Assembly: GCF_014644415.1 (NCBI RefSeq)
Contig: NZ_BMKQ01000001.1
Location: 2,109,556-2,173,555, forward strand
Source of the DNA: Marmoricola endophyticus
GTDB lineage: Bacteria > Actinomycetota > Actinomycetes > Propionibacteriales > Nocardioidaceae
Length of the DNA: 64,000 nt
Reading direction: 5' to 3'
Under the pieces are notes generated by a model. The model did no database searches. It saw nothing but the letters and a program-made list of their open reading frames with translations, and was not told the origin of the DNA. A program made the translations under genes and the position numbers. Shown piece after piece: positions 24,822-33,862 of the stretch; within the stretch, counting starts at the first letter, position 1; each line of letters starts with the position of its first letter.

Positions 24822-25741
24822 GGCTGCGGAGCGTAGTCACCCTTCTCGGCGTACGTCCGGTCCCGGGCGGCGTACGCCCGCTGCTGCGAGGCGAGCGCGG
24901 GGCCCTGGGCGCGCGCCTCGGCGAGGACCGAGGGGGTCGCGGCCACCGAGGTCGAGCCCAGCGCGGGCCCGATCAGCGGGGTGTAGCCGCTCGAGTGGCC
25001 GAGCCGGTTGGGGTGGTAGGAGTCGGAGACCGGGTCGGAGAACCCGTTGAGCCACTCGGGGTCGTCGCAGACCGCGTGGCCGGTGAAGGCGGTGCGCGGG
25101 TCGACGAAGGAGAACCCGGCACCGCTCGCCGCCGTGCGCAGCGTGTTTTCGAGCAGGTCCGCGGTCGCGTTGAGGCTGGACTCGTCCTCGGGGGAGAAGA
25201 ACGTCGCGGCGTTGCAGTCCTCGCCCTGGAAGAGCCGGGGGTAGCCGACGACGGCCACCTTCGCCTTCGGTGCGCGCGAGCGGATCGAAGCGTACAGCCT
25301 TCGCAGCGTCCCGGGCAACGATCCGCGGATGAAGGCGTTCGCGTCGGACACGGCCCCCGCACAGTCGCTGGCCCACGCCGGCAGCGCGCACTCGGTGATC
25401 ACGTCGGCGAAGCCGGCGTCGTTGCCGCCGACGGACAGCGTGACGTACGACGTCGACGCGCTCAGGGCGCTCGGCTGCGACGAGGTCACGTCCGCCGCCG
25501 TCGCGCCGGAGCAGGCGCGGAAGTTCAGCGACCAGCCCTTCGCGGCGGCGACCGACGACGGGTAGGCGTACGTCGAGCGCTGGCAGGCCGTGCCGTCGTC
25601 GAGGTACGCGCGGGTGCCGACGCCTGAGGAGTAGGAGTCGCCGAGGGCGACGTACGAGGGTGCCGCGGCCTGCACGGGGACGGCGACAGCGGTGGCGAGG
25701 AGCGCGCCGGCGGCGCACCCGAGCCCGAGAGTGGCCTTCAT
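24818..25741 (-). CDS. Secreted SGNH/GDSL esterase-lipase
   Basis: A 307-residue secreted hydrolase with a signal peptide (hydrophobic 4-25, cleavage near VQAAAPSY). The four SGNH blocks are seen: GDSYSSG with the nucleophile Ser, a Gly in the ACSGAT region, SVGGNDAGF with the Asn, and DSYHPNRLGH with the catalytic His. Several Cys pairs would form disulfides outside the cell, as in Streptomyces SGNH lipases. I start at the ATG at 25739-25741. Substrate is a lipid or ester, not known further. Confidence 0.92.
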   Translation of the reverse strand: MKATLGLGCAAGALLATAVAVPVQAAAPSYVALGDSYSSGVGTRAYLDDGTACQRSTYAYPSSVAAAKGWSLNFRACSGATAADVTSSQPSALSASTSYVTLSVGGNDAGFADVITECALPAWASDCAGAVSDANAFIRGSLPGTLRRLYASIRSRAPKAKVAVVGYPRLFQGEDCNAATFFSPEDESSLNATADLLENTLRTAASGAGFSFVDPRTAFTGHAVCDDPEWLNGFSDPVSDSYHPNRLGHSSGYTPLIGPALGSTSVAATPSVLAEARAQGPALASQQRAYAARDRTYAEKGDYAPQP

Positions 25742-25861
25742 GTGGAGTTGCCCTGCCCGAGAGGTGGTGTGACCTGTCGCACACCAGGGCTCGCCTCCGA
25801 CCGCCGGAAGTCCCCGCGGTGAACGCGTGAGGAACCCTGCTCGACGGTGCATCCTGGAAGG

Positions 25862-26227
25862 GTGCTGACGACTCTCGTCCCCACGGTCCACTACCGCGAC
25901 GTCGCCGTCGGGGTGGACCTGTTCGTCGACGGCGTGGGCATGCAGGTGCTGCACCGCGACGACGACCTCGTCGTGGTGGCTCGCGACGGGGTGAAGCTGA
26001 TGCTCGTCCCCGGACCGGTCGGCCCGACCGACGAGCGTCCCGAGCTCGGGATCGAGACCGACGACATCGAGGCCGTGCACCGCGAGATCAGCGAGCGCCG
26101 ACCGGATCTGCTGCACCCGAACCTGGCCGAGATCACCGCGCGGCCGTGGGGCGCTCGCGAGTTCGCGATCCTCGACTCGACGACCGTCGCGGTCGTCTTC
26201 CGCGAGTGGCCGCGGCCTACGCCCTGA
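25862..26227 (+). CDS. VOC-superfamily (glyoxalase-like) protein
   Basis: A 121-residue protein with a single vicinal-oxygen-chelate unit: the opening LVPTVHYRDVAVGVDLFVDGVGMQV, then VKLMLVPG, and the closing FAILDSTTVAVVFREW. The usual metal ligands are not complete, so catalysis is uncertain and it may act in ligand binding. An upstream GTG at 25847, with GAGGAA 12 bases before it, is an alternative start. Its end overlaps the ABC ATPase gene on the other strand by 11 bp. Function unknown. Confidence 0.7.
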   Translation: MLTTLVPTVHYRDVAVGVDLFVDGVGMQVLHRDDDLVVVARDGVKLMLVPGPVGPTDERPELGIETDDIEAVHREISERRPDLLHPNLAEITARPWGAREFAILDSTTVAVVFREWPRPTP

Positions 26228-27014
26228 AGCCCTCGCTGCGGGGAACCACCAGCGGCGTGCCCGACACCGGGTCCTCGATCACCAGGCAGGGCAGCCCGAA
26301 CACGCGCTCCACCAGCTCCGCGGTGAGCACCAGCGAGGGGTCGCCGGTCGCGACGACGTCACCGTCGCTCATCACCACGAGGTGGTCGGCGTACCGCGCT
26401 GCGTGCTGCAGGTCGTGCAGCACGGCCACCACCGTCGTGCCCTGCCGGTGCAGCCGCGCGACGAGGTCGAGCAGCTCGATCTGGTGCGCGATGTCGAGGT
26501 ACGTCGTCGGTTCGTCGAGCAGCAGCAGCGGGGTGCGCTGCGCGAGGACCGTCGCCATCTGGACCCGCTGCCGCTGCCCGCCGGACAGCTCGTCGACGCG
26601 ACGCTCGGCCAGCTCGGCGGTGCCGGTGGTCTCCATCGCCTCGCGGACGGCGTCCTCGTCCTCGCTGCTCCACCGCCGTAGCAGGCCCTGGTGGGCGTAG
26701 CGGCCTCGCGCCACGAGGTCGGCGACGACGATGCCGTCGGGTGTGGTCGAGGACTGCGGCAGCAGGCCGATCTGCCGGGCGGCGTCCCGGGGCCGCACCG
26801 TGTGGAGTGCCTTGCCGTCGAGGAGCACCTCACCGGCCTGCGGCCGCAGCAGCCGGGCCAGCGCCCGCAGCATCGTCGACTTGCCGCAGGCGTTCGGCCC
26901 GACGACGACCGTGAAGCCGCGGTCGGGGATCCGCAGGGTCACGTCCCTGGAGACGGTGCGGTGCTCGTACGCGAGCGTGACCGCCTCCGCCGAGAGCCTC
27001 GACTCCGCGCTCAC
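26217..27014 (-). CDS. Iron-siderophore ABC transporter, ATP-binding protein
   Basis: A 265-residue FecE/FepC-type ATPase. It has Walker A GPNACGKST (the usual second Gly is Ala), Q-loop LLPQSS, signature LSGGQRQR, Walker B LLLLDEPTTYLD, and the switch His in LHDLQHA. It energises the two FecCD-type permeases encoded just upstream; its GTG start overlaps the stop of the nearer permease by 4 bp. The whole import operon begins at a divergent promoter with an iron box, so iron represses it. Confidence 0.95.
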   Translation of the reverse strand: MSAESRLSAEAVTLAYEHRTVSRDVTLRIPDRGFTVVVGPNACGKSTMLRALARLLRPQAGEVLLDGKALHTVRPRDAARQIGLLPQSSTTPDGIVVADLVARGRYAHQGLLRRWSSEDEDAVREAMETTGTAELAERRVDELSGGQRQRVQMATVLAQRTPLLLLDEPTTYLDIAHQIELLDLVARLHRQGTTVVAVLHDLQHAARYADHLVVMSDGDVVATGDPSLVLTAELVERVFGLPCLVIEDPVSGTPLVVPRSEGFRA

Positions 27015-28018
27015 GAGGCCCTCCTCGCGCCGCGTACCAGCAGCCACAGCAGGTACACCCCGCCGACCACGACCGTCACCGTCCCCACCGGGACCTCCTT
27101 CGGTACGACGTGCTGGGCCACCTGGTCGGCCCCCAGCAGGAGCAGTGCGCCGGTCAGCGCCGACGCCACGAGCGGCAGGCCCGCGGACCGGGTCAGCCTG
27201 GCCGCCACCTGGGGCGCGGCCAGCGCGACGAACGCGACGGGACCGGCGACGGCGGTGGTGACCGCGGTCAGCGCGACGCCGACGACGAGCAGCGCCAGTC
27301 GCACCGGCTCGGTCGCGACGCCGTGGGCCCGGGCGGCGTCGTCACCGAGCTCGAGCTGCCGCAGACCTCGGTGGAGCGCGCCCAGGGCGACGCCGGCGAC
27401 GCCCAGCGCGACCACGGCGGGGAGAAGGGCGTCCCACTGCACCAGGGAGATCGACCCGGCGCCCCAGATCGCCGCACCCACCGCGGTCTGGGTGTCGACC
27501 CGGAGCAGGAGGTAGCTGTTCACCGCGGACAGCAGTGCCGTGACCGCGACACCGACCACGATCAGCCGGAAGCCCTGGACGCCGCCCCGCCAGGCGAGGA
27601 CGTACACCACCAGCGCCGTCACCAGCCCGCCGGCCAGCGCGCCGATCGCGGTGGAGGCGAAGGCCTGCCCGGTCACGGTGATCACCACCAGCGCACCGGT
27701 GTAGGCGCCGGTCGAGAAGCCGATCACGTCCGGCGACCCCAGCGGGTTGCGGGTCAGCGACTGGAACACCGCTCCGGCCGCCCCCAGGGCGCCGCCGAAG
27801 ACGAGCGCCGCGAGGACCCGCGGCAGGCGGAAGTCGCGGACCACGGTCGTGGCGAACCCCTCGTCGCCCCCGAGCAGGATCGTCACGACCGACCACGGGG
27901 AGACGGGGAACGTGCCCAGACCGAGCGCGACGACCGCGAGCAGCAGGCAGGCCACCGCGAGGACGACCGGCACCGTCGAGGACGCTCTCCGGGCACGGGA
28001 GAGCAGGGGGACGCTCAC
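27011..28018 (-). CDS. Iron-siderophore ABC transporter permease (second)
   Basis: A FecCD-family permease of 335 residues with about ten helices. Family sequences are RDFRLPRVLAALVFGGALGAAGAVFQSLTRNPLGSPDVIGF near the N-terminus and GPVAFVALAAPQVAARL in the region that touches the ATPase. It pairs with the other permease to form the channel. The GTG start overlaps the first permease stop by 4 bp. Confidence 0.95.
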   Translation of the reverse strand: MSVPLLSRARRASSTVPVVLAVACLLLAVVALGLGTFPVSPWSVVTILLGGDEGFATTVVRDFRLPRVLAALVFGGALGAAGAVFQSLTRNPLGSPDVIGFSTGAYTGALVVITVTGQAFASTAIGALAGGLVTALVVYVLAWRGGVQGFRLIVVGVAVTALLSAVNSYLLLRVDTQTAVGAAIWGAGSISLVQWDALLPAVVALGVAGVALGALHRGLRQLELGDDAARAHGVATEPVRLALLVVGVALTAVTTAVAGPVAFVALAAPQVAARLTRSAGLPLVASALTGALLLLGADQVAQHVVPKEVPVGTVTVVVGGVYLLWLLVRGARRAS

Positions 28019-29064
28019 AGGCCGCTCACCCGCAGCCCGCGGACCACGACGATGAGCACCGGCGCGCCGATGACGGCGGTGACCACCCCGGCCGGGAGCT
28101 CTCCGTCGGGCAGCACCAACCGACCGAGCACGTCGGCGGCCAGCAGCAGGCCCGGACCGAGCACGGCGCTCAACGCGATGATCCAGCGCTGGTCCGGCCC
28201 GACGACCCTGCGTGCCACGTAGGGGACCATCAGCCCGACGAACACGATCGGACCCGCCACGGCGGTCGCGCCGCCGGCCAGCAGTGTCACCGCCAGCACC
28301 GACAGGGCCTGCACGCGGCCGAGGCTCACTCCCATCGCCTGCGCGCGGTCGTCCCCGAGGGCCACCGCGTTCAGCGCCGGACCGAGGAGGACGGCGACCA
28401 GCACGCCGACCACGACGAAGGGCGCCACCACGGCGACCGGTTCCCACCCCCGACCGGGCAGGCTGCCGGACTGCCAGGAACGCATCGCGTTGAAGCCCTC
28501 GGGGTCGAACAGCAGCATCGCCGACGTGATCCCCGACAGCACCGCTCCGAGCGCGACCCCGGCCAGCGTCAGCCGGGCCGGGCTGGTCGACGACGGTCCC
28601 GCCGCACCGACCAGCCACACCGCGACCGCGGCGAGCAGGGCACCGGCGAAGCCGAACCACAGGTAGCCCTGCGGGGTCGTCAGGCCGAGCACGCCGGCAG
28701 CGATCGCGATCGCGAAGGCCGACCCGCTGCTCACCCCGAGGATCCCCGGGTCGGCGAGCGGGTTGCGCGTCACCGCCTGCATCAGCGCGCCCGCGACGGC
28801 GAGCCCGACGCCCGCGACGAGTGCCGCCGCCGTCCGTGGGAGCCGTTGGGTGCGCACGACCACGTCCTCGAAGGAGGTCCCACCGTGGACGAGTGCGTCG
28901 AGCACCGCCGCAGGGCTGATCGACCGGGCGCCGAGCGCGAGACTGAGCAGCACGAGCCCGGCGAGCGCGACCAGCGCCAGGACCAGGGCGCGGACCGCTC
29001 GCTGTCGTACGACGGCGGCCGACGCCGGCTGCCCGTGTGCCGCGGGCACCGTCGAGGTGGTCAC
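28015..29064 (-). CDS. Iron-siderophore ABC transporter permease (first)
   Basis: A FecCD-family permease of 349 residues, first gene of the minus-strand import operon. It shows RTQRLPRTAAALVAGVGLAVAGALMQAVTRNPLADPGILGVSSG, cut here into its known parts: the RLPR turn and the NPLADPGILG motif, and GPIVFVGLMVPYVARRVVG in the ATPase-contact loop. The GTG start is 4 bases from the iron box at 29069-29087, which overlaps its promoter region. Confidence 0.93.
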   Translation of the reverse strand: MTTSTVPAAHGQPASAAVVRQRAVRALVLALVALAGLVLLSLALGARSISPAAVLDALVHGGTSFEDVVVRTQRLPRTAAALVAGVGLAVAGALMQAVTRNPLADPGILGVSSGSAFAIAIAAGVLGLTTPQGYLWFGFAGALLAAVAVWLVGAAGPSSTSPARLTLAGVALGAVLSGITSAMLLFDPEGFNAMRSWQSGSLPGRGWEPVAVVAPFVVVGVLVAVLLGPALNAVALGDDRAQAMGVSLGRVQALSVLAVTLLAGGATAVAGPIVFVGLMVPYVARRVVGPDQRWIIALSAVLGPGLLLAADVLGRLVLPDGELPAGVVTAVIGAPVLIVVVRGLRVSGL

Positions 29065-29068
29065 CAGA

Positions 29069-29087
29069 TGAGGTTAGCCTTACCTCT
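29069..29087. promoter_or_regulatory. IdeR/DtxR-type iron box
   Basis: TGAGGTTAGCCTTACCTCT agrees at 15 of 19 positions with the IdeR/DtxR consensus TTAGGTTAGSCTAACCTAA (counted by hand). It lies in the 50-bp divergent region between the permease and the binding-protein genes, so iron-loaded IdeR can shut both directions. Confidence 0.85.
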
Positions 29088-29114
29088 TCCTACCCCACCT
29101 CGGAGGTCCTCCCC

Positions 29115-30110
29115 ATGCGCCGTCTTCCCCTGCTCGCCGTCCTCGCCCTCGTCCTCGGGCTGCTCGCCGGGTGCGGCTCGTCGGGCAGCGACGACTCCTC
29201 GGCCGGTGCCGCCTCGGGCACGGGCTTCCCGGTCACGGTGCCGAACAAGTTCGGCGGCACGACGCTCGAGGAGGCGCCCGAGCGGGTCGTCGCCCTCGGG
29301 TGGGGCGACGCCGAGACGGCGCTGGCACTCGGCGTCCAGCCCGTCGGGGCCTCGGACTGGCTCGCCTTCGGCGGCGACGGCCTCGGCCCCTGGGCGGAGG
29401 GCGCGTACGACGAGAAGCCGACGATCATCGGCACCCAGGAGCCGGACTACGAGAAGGTCGCGGCGCTGCGGCCCGACGTCATCCTCGACACCAAGAGCTC
29501 CGGCGACCAGGACCGCTACGAGCGACTCTCCTCGATCGCGCCGACGATCGCCGTCCCGAAGGGCGCCGACAACTACCTGATCTCGCCGAAGCAGCAGCTC
29601 AGCCTCGTCGCGCGCGCTCTGGGGCGCACCGACCAGGCCGCGAAGGTGCAGACCACGATCGACGACGCCTTCGCCACGGCCCGGAAGGCGCACCCGGAGT
29701 TCGCCGGCAAGAGCACGGTGGCGGCGGCGTACACCAGCGAGGGCTGGGGGGCCTACGTCGACGGCAGCGAGCGCGTCGGGTTCCTCGAGCGGCTCGGGTT
29801 CGAGCTGAGCCCGGCCATCAAGAACGCGAAGGCCGGCGACAGCGGCTTCACCGTGCGCGTCTCGGCGGAGAACCTCGACCAGCTCGACGCCGACGTCCTC
29901 GTCAGCTTCCCGATCTACGTCGACCCCTCGCAGATCTCCGACCAGGCGGCCTACCAGGCGCTGCCCGTGGTCAAGCGCGGCGGCGCGGTCCTCATCGCCG
30001 ACAAGACCACCCAGTCGGCGTACTCCCTGGCCTCACCGCAGGCCCAGCTGTACGCGGTGAAGAGCGTCGTCCCGCTGCTCGCGAAGGCGGTCGCCGCTCA
30101 GGGCAGCTGA
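29115..30110 (+). CDS. Iron-siderophore binding lipoprotein
   Basis: A 331-residue periplasmic-binding-type lipoprotein of the FepB/FecB group, anchored outside the membrane. The lipobox is LLAGC with Cys20. The domain pattern fits: ERVVALGWGDAETALALGVQPVG, the EPDYEKVAALRPDVIL strand and a C-terminal lobe after a long helix. A GGAGG ribosome-binding site lies 8 bases before the ATG. It delivers ferric siderophore to the permeases encoded divergently across the iron box. Its 3' end overlaps the next gene on the other strand by 13 bp. Confidence 0.94.
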   Translation: MRRLPLLAVLALVLGLLAGCGSSGSDDSSAGAASGTGFPVTVPNKFGGTTLEEAPERVVALGWGDAETALALGVQPVGASDWLAFGGDGLGPWAEGAYDEKPTIIGTQEPDYEKVAALRPDVILDTKSSGDQDRYERLSSIAPTIAVPKGADNYLISPKQQLSLVARALGRTDQAAKVQTTIDDAFATARKAHPEFAGKSTVAAAYTSEGWGAYVDGSERVGFLERLGFELSPAIKNAKAGDSGFTVRVSAENLDQLDADVLVSFPIYVDPSQISDQAAYQALPVVKRGGAVLIADKTTQSAYSLASPQAQLYAVKSVVPLLAKAVAAQGS

Positions 30111-30520
30111 CCGTACGCCCGCCCGGGCCGCAGACGGACGACCGTGCGGCCCTCGGCCACCATCGAGGCGCGGTAGGCGTCCCAGTCGTCGTGCTCACCG
30201 GACAGGGCCCGGTAGTAGGCGACGAGCTCCTCGACGGTGTCGTCGTCGGGCGCCTGCGCCACCGGCGCCAGTGACACCTCGCCCTCCACGACGACCCAGG
30301 ACCAGAAGTCGTCGCTGGTGATGTGCAGCGCGGCCCAGGGCGTACGGAGCAGGTTCTTGTACTTGGCCCGCGAGGACGTGATCGAGACGCGGACGACGCC
30401 GTCCTCGCCGAGGTGGTGCATGACGTTCGACAGCTGCGGGTGGCCGTCCGAGCCGCGCTCGGTGACGAGGACCGAGCGGGTGCGGTCGCCGACGAAGGAC
30501 AGTGCCTGGGAGAGCTCCAT
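30098..30520 (-). CDS. PPOX-class F420-dependent oxidoreductase-like protein
   Basis: A 140-residue split-barrel protein. The opening LSFVGDRTRSVLVTERGSDGHPQLSNVMHH, then ITSSRAKYKNLLRTPWAALHITSDDFWSWVVVEGEV, is typical of the F420-dependent TIGR03618-like family. ATG at 30518-30520 is chosen. It is unlike the other PPOX protein at 17028 in sequence length of strands but has the same fold. Substrate unknown. It diverges from the DsbA-fold gene by 33 bp. Confidence 0.85.
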   Translation of the reverse strand: MELSQALSFVGDRTRSVLVTERGSDGHPQLSNVMHHLGEDGVVRVSITSSRAKYKNLLRTPWAALHITSDDFWSWVVVEGEVSLAPVAQAPDDDTVEELVAYYRALSGEHDDWDAYRASMVAEGRTVVRLRPGRAYGQLP

Positions 30521-30553
30521 GTCCCCAGCCTGCCCGGTGGCAGGGTGGGTGTC

Positions 30554-31348
30554 ATGGCCTCCGACCCGCACGCCACCGACGTCCGTTTCTGGTTCGACCC
30601 CACCTGCCCCTTCGCCTGGATGACCAGCAAGTGGCTGCGCCTCGTGCTCGCCGAGCGGGACTACGCCGTCGAGTGGCGGCTGATCTCGCTGCGGATGCTC
30701 AACGCGGGAGTCGACTACGACACCCACTTCCCGCCGGAGTACGAGGCGGGCCACACCGCCGGGCTGCGGCTCCTCCGGGTGGTCGCCCGGGCCCGCGACG
30801 AGCACGGGCCCGAGGTGGTGGGGCCGCTGTACGAGGCGATGGGCACCCGGATCTTCGACACCCCGCCGGACTCACCCGAGGGCGCGGACTCCGCCACGGG
30901 GCGCGAGAACCGCGGGACCCGCGAGTACGTCGTCCCGCTGCTGGAGCAGCTCGGCCTGCCCGCCGGCCTCGCCGACGCGCTCGACGACGAGTCCTGGGAC
31001 GACCTGATCCGCGCAGAGACCGACGAGGCGCTCGCGCTGACCGGCAAGGACGTCGGGACGCCGATCATCTGGTTCCGCGCGCCCGAGCGCCGTCGAACCA
31101 CCGACTCCGACGGCCCTGACGGCCCTGACGGCATCGCGTTCTTCGGCCCCGTCATCAGCCGGCTGCCCGCACCCGAGGAGGCCGCCGAGCTGTGGGACCA
31201 CGTGGTCGGGCTGGCGTCGTTCCCCGGCTTCGCCGAGCTCAAGCGCAGCCTGCGCGAGCGGCCGCAGCTGGTCGGCTTCGGTGTCGAGGAGGGCGCGGTC
31301 GGGCAGACCGAGGACTGGCACGGCGGGAGCCGGCGCCAGAAGAAGTAG
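30554..31348 (+). CDS. DsbA-fold protein, mycothiol-dependent nitroreductase-like
   Basis: A 264-residue thioredoxin-fold protein of the Rv2466c type, which uses mycothiol for reduction reactions in actinobacteria. The opening DVRFWFDPTCPFAW matches the family, followed by a helical insert and the cis-Pro loop GTPIIWF. The usual active site is CPWC; here it reads C18-P-F-A21, so only the attacking Cys remains and the resolving Cys is lost. That suggests a monothiol mechanism with mycothiol. A repeated DGPDGPDG loop lies near residue 195. Gene symbol not assigned. Confidence 0.85.
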   Translation: MASDPHATDVRFWFDPTCPFAWMTSKWLRLVLAERDYAVEWRLISLRMLNAGVDYDTHFPPEYEAGHTAGLRLLRVVARARDEHGPEVVGPLYEAMGTRIFDTPPDSPEGADSATGRENRGTREYVVPLLEQLGLPAGLADALDDESWDDLIRAETDEALALTGKDVGTPIIWFRAPERRRTTDSDGPDGPDGIAFFGPVISRLPAPEEAAELWDHVVGLASFPGFAELKRSLRERPQLVGFGVEEGAVGQTEDWHGGSRRQKK

Positions 31349-31351
31349 CGC

Positions 31352-31834
31352 TCAGGCCTTCAGGGCCTTCTCGATGTCTCCGGCGATCTTCTCGGGCTTC
31401 GTGGTCGAGCCGTAGCGCTTGATCACCTTGCCGTCCTTGCCGACGAGGAACTTGGTGAAGTTCCACTTGATCTTCTCGCCCAGCACGCCCTTCTTCTCCG
31501 AGCGCAGCCACTTGAACAGCGGGTGCGCGTCGTCGCCGTTGACGTCGACCAAGCCGTACATCGGGAAGCTCACGCCGTAGTTGCGCTGGCAGAACTCGCC
31601 CTGCTCGGCCGACGTGCCCGGCGCCTGGCCGCCGAACTGGTTGCAGGGGAAGCCCAGCACGACCAGGCCCTGGTCGGAGTAGCTGTCGTACAGCTTCTCC
31701 AGGCCCTCGAGCTGCGGGGTGAAGCCGCACTGCGAGGCCGTGTTGACCACCAGCGCCACCTTCCCGGCGTAGGTCTCCAACGACTCGTCCTGTCCGGCGA
31801 GGGTCTCTGCGGTGAAGTCGCTCAGCGTGGTCAT
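31352..31834 (-). CDS. Glutathione peroxidase-family thiol peroxidase
   Basis: A 160-residue peroxidase of the GPx family that reduces hydroperoxides, in bacteria mostly with thioredoxin. Active-site pieces are VNTASQCGFTPQ with the peroxidatic Cys, GFPCNQFGGQ with the Gln, and WNFTKFLVG with the Trp and Asn. The Cys is coded by an ordinary codon, so this is not a selenoprotein. AGGAGA lies upstream of the ATG. It converges on the nitroreductase-like gene with only 3 bp between stops. Confidence 0.95.
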   Translation of the reverse strand: MTTLSDFTAETLAGQDESLETYAGKVALVVNTASQCGFTPQLEGLEKLYDSYSDQGLVVLGFPCNQFGGQAPGTSAEQGEFCQRNYGVSFPMYGLVDVNGDDAHPLFKWLRSEKKGVLGEKIKWNFTKFLVGKDGKVIKRYGSTTKPEKIAGDIEKALKA

Positions 31835-31948
31835 GTCTCTCCTGGGGGGTGGCAGCGGTGCACGGACGGCGTCGGTGGTTCGTCGGCACCATGGTCGCGG
31901 ATGGGCTCGAGAAGCGGCGGTTAGGGGGCGTCGGGCACCATCGGGGCC

Positions 31949-33862
31949 ATGCGCGTCCTGCCCGTCGTCCCGCGTCGCGCCGCCGCTCCCCTGGCCCTGG
32001 TCGCCGCGCTCGTGAGCGGTCCCGCCCTGGGCGGCTGCTCGCTCGGCGGGTCCGACGCCGAGCCCGCCGCGAAGACCCTCGCGGCCGCGCTGAGCGAGCG
32101 CGACGTCAGCGACGTCCGCTTCTCCGGCGCCACCGGCACGGAGGTCCAGCCGGAGCTGGAGAAGGTCGTCGGAGGCATGCAGCAGGTGCCGGCGAAGGTC
32201 ACCGTCGGTGACGTGGATGCCGACGGCGACCGGGCCACCGCCAGCCTCACCTGGAGCTGGGACACCGGCGGCAAGCCGTGGACCACGCGCTCCTCGCTCG
32301 ACCTGCGCAAGTCGGGAGAGGACTGGCTGCCGGTCTGGTCGCCGTCGCTGGTGCACGCCGACCTCGCGAAGGGCGACCGGCTGGAGGCGACGACGCTGCT
32401 CGCACAGCGCGGCGACATCACGGGCGCCCGCGACGCGCCGATCGTCACCCTCCGCCTGGTGGACCGGGTCGGGATCGACAAGTCGCGGGTCAGCGGCAGC
32501 GAGGCGGTCGCCTCGGCCCGTCGGCTGGCCCAGGTCGTGGGCGTCGACGCGGCGTCGTACGCCTCCCGGGTCAAGGGTGCCGGCGCGAAGTCCTTCGTCG
32601 AGGCGATCACGTTCCGTCGCAACGACGGCCCGAGCCGATCGGCCGTCGAGGCGGTCCCCGGAGCACGGGTGGTCGCCGCCCGCGCGCCGCTCGCGCCGAC
32701 CAAGTCCTTCGCCGCGCCGATCCTCGGCAAGGTCGGCAGCCCCACCAAGGAGATCGTCGACGAGTCCGACGGCAAGATCCGCGCCACGGACCAGGTCGGC
32801 ATCGGCGGCCTCCAGCAGCGCTACGACGACGCGCTGCGCGGCCGACGCGGGGTCGAGGTGAGTCTGGTGAAGGCCGACGGGTCGACCACGACGCTGCACC
32901 GCTCCGAGCCGGTGTCCGGGCAGGACCTCCGCACCACCCTCGATCTCAACGCTCAGGAGCTGGCCGAGAAGGCGCTGGCGAGGACCACCTCCCCGAGTGC
33001 GCTGGTGGCGATCCGGCCCTCCGACGGCAGCATCGTCGCCGCGGCCAGCGGGCCGGCCTCGAAGGGCCAGAACACGGCGACGTACTCGCGCTACGCCCCC
33101 GGCTCGACCTTCAAGGTGGTCACGTCCCTCGCGCTGCTCCGGGCCGGGCTCACCCCGGAGTCCGACGTGACCTGTGCGCCGAGCACCAGCGTCGACGGCA
33201 AGGTGTTCACCAACTACTCCGACTACCCGTCCTCGGCGGTGGGCACGATCCCGCTGCGCGAGGCGATCGCGAACTCCTGCAACACCGCGGTGATCAGCGA
33301 GCACGCCAAGATCGACCACGAGGACCTCGCCGACGCCGCGGCCGCGCTCGGGGTGGGCGTGGACCACGACCTCGGGTTCCCGGCGTACTTCGGCCAGGTG
33401 CCCGACCCGTCCTCCGACGTCGAGGCGGCCGCCGACATGATCGGGCAGGGCAAGGTCCTGGCGTCACCGATGGCGATGGCCGCCGTCGCCGCGAGCGTCG
33501 TCGAGGGCAAGCGCGTGGTGCCCCACCTCGTCACCGTCCCCGGCAACTCCTCCCCCGCCATGCCCGAGTCCGACACCAAGCCCGCGAAGCCGCTGACCGC
33601 GAAGGAGGCCGACGAGCTGCGCGGTCTGATGCGCGGTGTCGTGACGTACGGCAGCGGCAAGGGCCTGGCCGACCTCCCCGACGGTCCGGCGATCGCGAAG
33701 ACCGGGACCGCGGAGTACGGCGAGACGACCCCTCTCAAGACGCACGCCTGGATGATCGCCGGGCACGGCGACCTCGCCGTCGCGGTCTTCGTCGGCGACG
33801 GCGCCTCCGGCTCGGGCACGGCCGGACCGATCCTGGAGCGGTTCCTGCGCGGCTACCGCTGA
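31949..33862 (+). CDS. Lipoprotein penicillin-binding protein with MecA-type N-terminal domain
   Basis: A peptidoglycan transpeptidase of 637 residues, anchored by a lipobox (LGGC, Cys30). An NTF2-like MecA_N domain (about 40-150) and a PBP dimerisation domain precede the transpeptidase, whose motifs are S386-T-F-K389, S443-C-N445 and K584-T-G. This layout is that of PBP2a-like class B enzymes and of the actinobacterial PbpA2-like group. It should cross-link the cell wall outside the membrane. Whether it lowers beta-lactam affinity cannot be told from sequence. The 3' end overlaps the RelA/SpoT gene by 10 bp. Confidence 0.93.
   Translation: MRVLPVVPRRAAAPLALVAALVSGPALGGCSLGGSDAEPAAKTLAAALSERDVSDVRFSGATGTEVQPELEKVVGGMQQVPAKVTVGDVDADGDRATASLTWSWDTGGKPWTTRSSLDLRKSGEDWLPVWSPSLVHADLAKGDRLEATTLLAQRGDITGARDAPIVTLRLVDRVGIDKSRVSGSEAVASARRLAQVVGVDAASYASRVKGAGAKSFVEAITFRRNDGPSRSAVEAVPGARVVAARAPLAPTKSFAAPILGKVGSPTKEIVDESDGKIRATDQVGIGGLQQRYDDALRGRRGVEVSLVKADGSTTTLHRSEPVSGQDLRTTLDLNAQELAEKALARTTSPSALVAIRPSDGSIVAAASGPASKGQNTATYSRYAPGSTFKVVTSLALLRAGLTPESDVTCAPSTSVDGKVFTNYSDYPSSAVGTIPLREAIANSCNTAVISEHAKIDHEDLADAAAALGVGVDHDLGFPAYFGQVPDPSSDVEAAADMIGQGKVLASPMAMAAVAASVVEGKRVVPHLVTVPGNSSPAMPESDTKPAKPLTAKEADELRGLMRGVVTYGSGKGLADLPDGPAIAKTGTAEYGETTPLKTHAWMIAGHGDLAVAVFVGDGASGSGTAGPILERFLRGYR

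Noticed and set aside
31949-33862. A mecA-like resistance gene acquired by transfer.
   Set aside because: The layout with the MecA_N domain is normal for actinobacterial class B penicillin-binding proteins, and base composition is like the neighbours.
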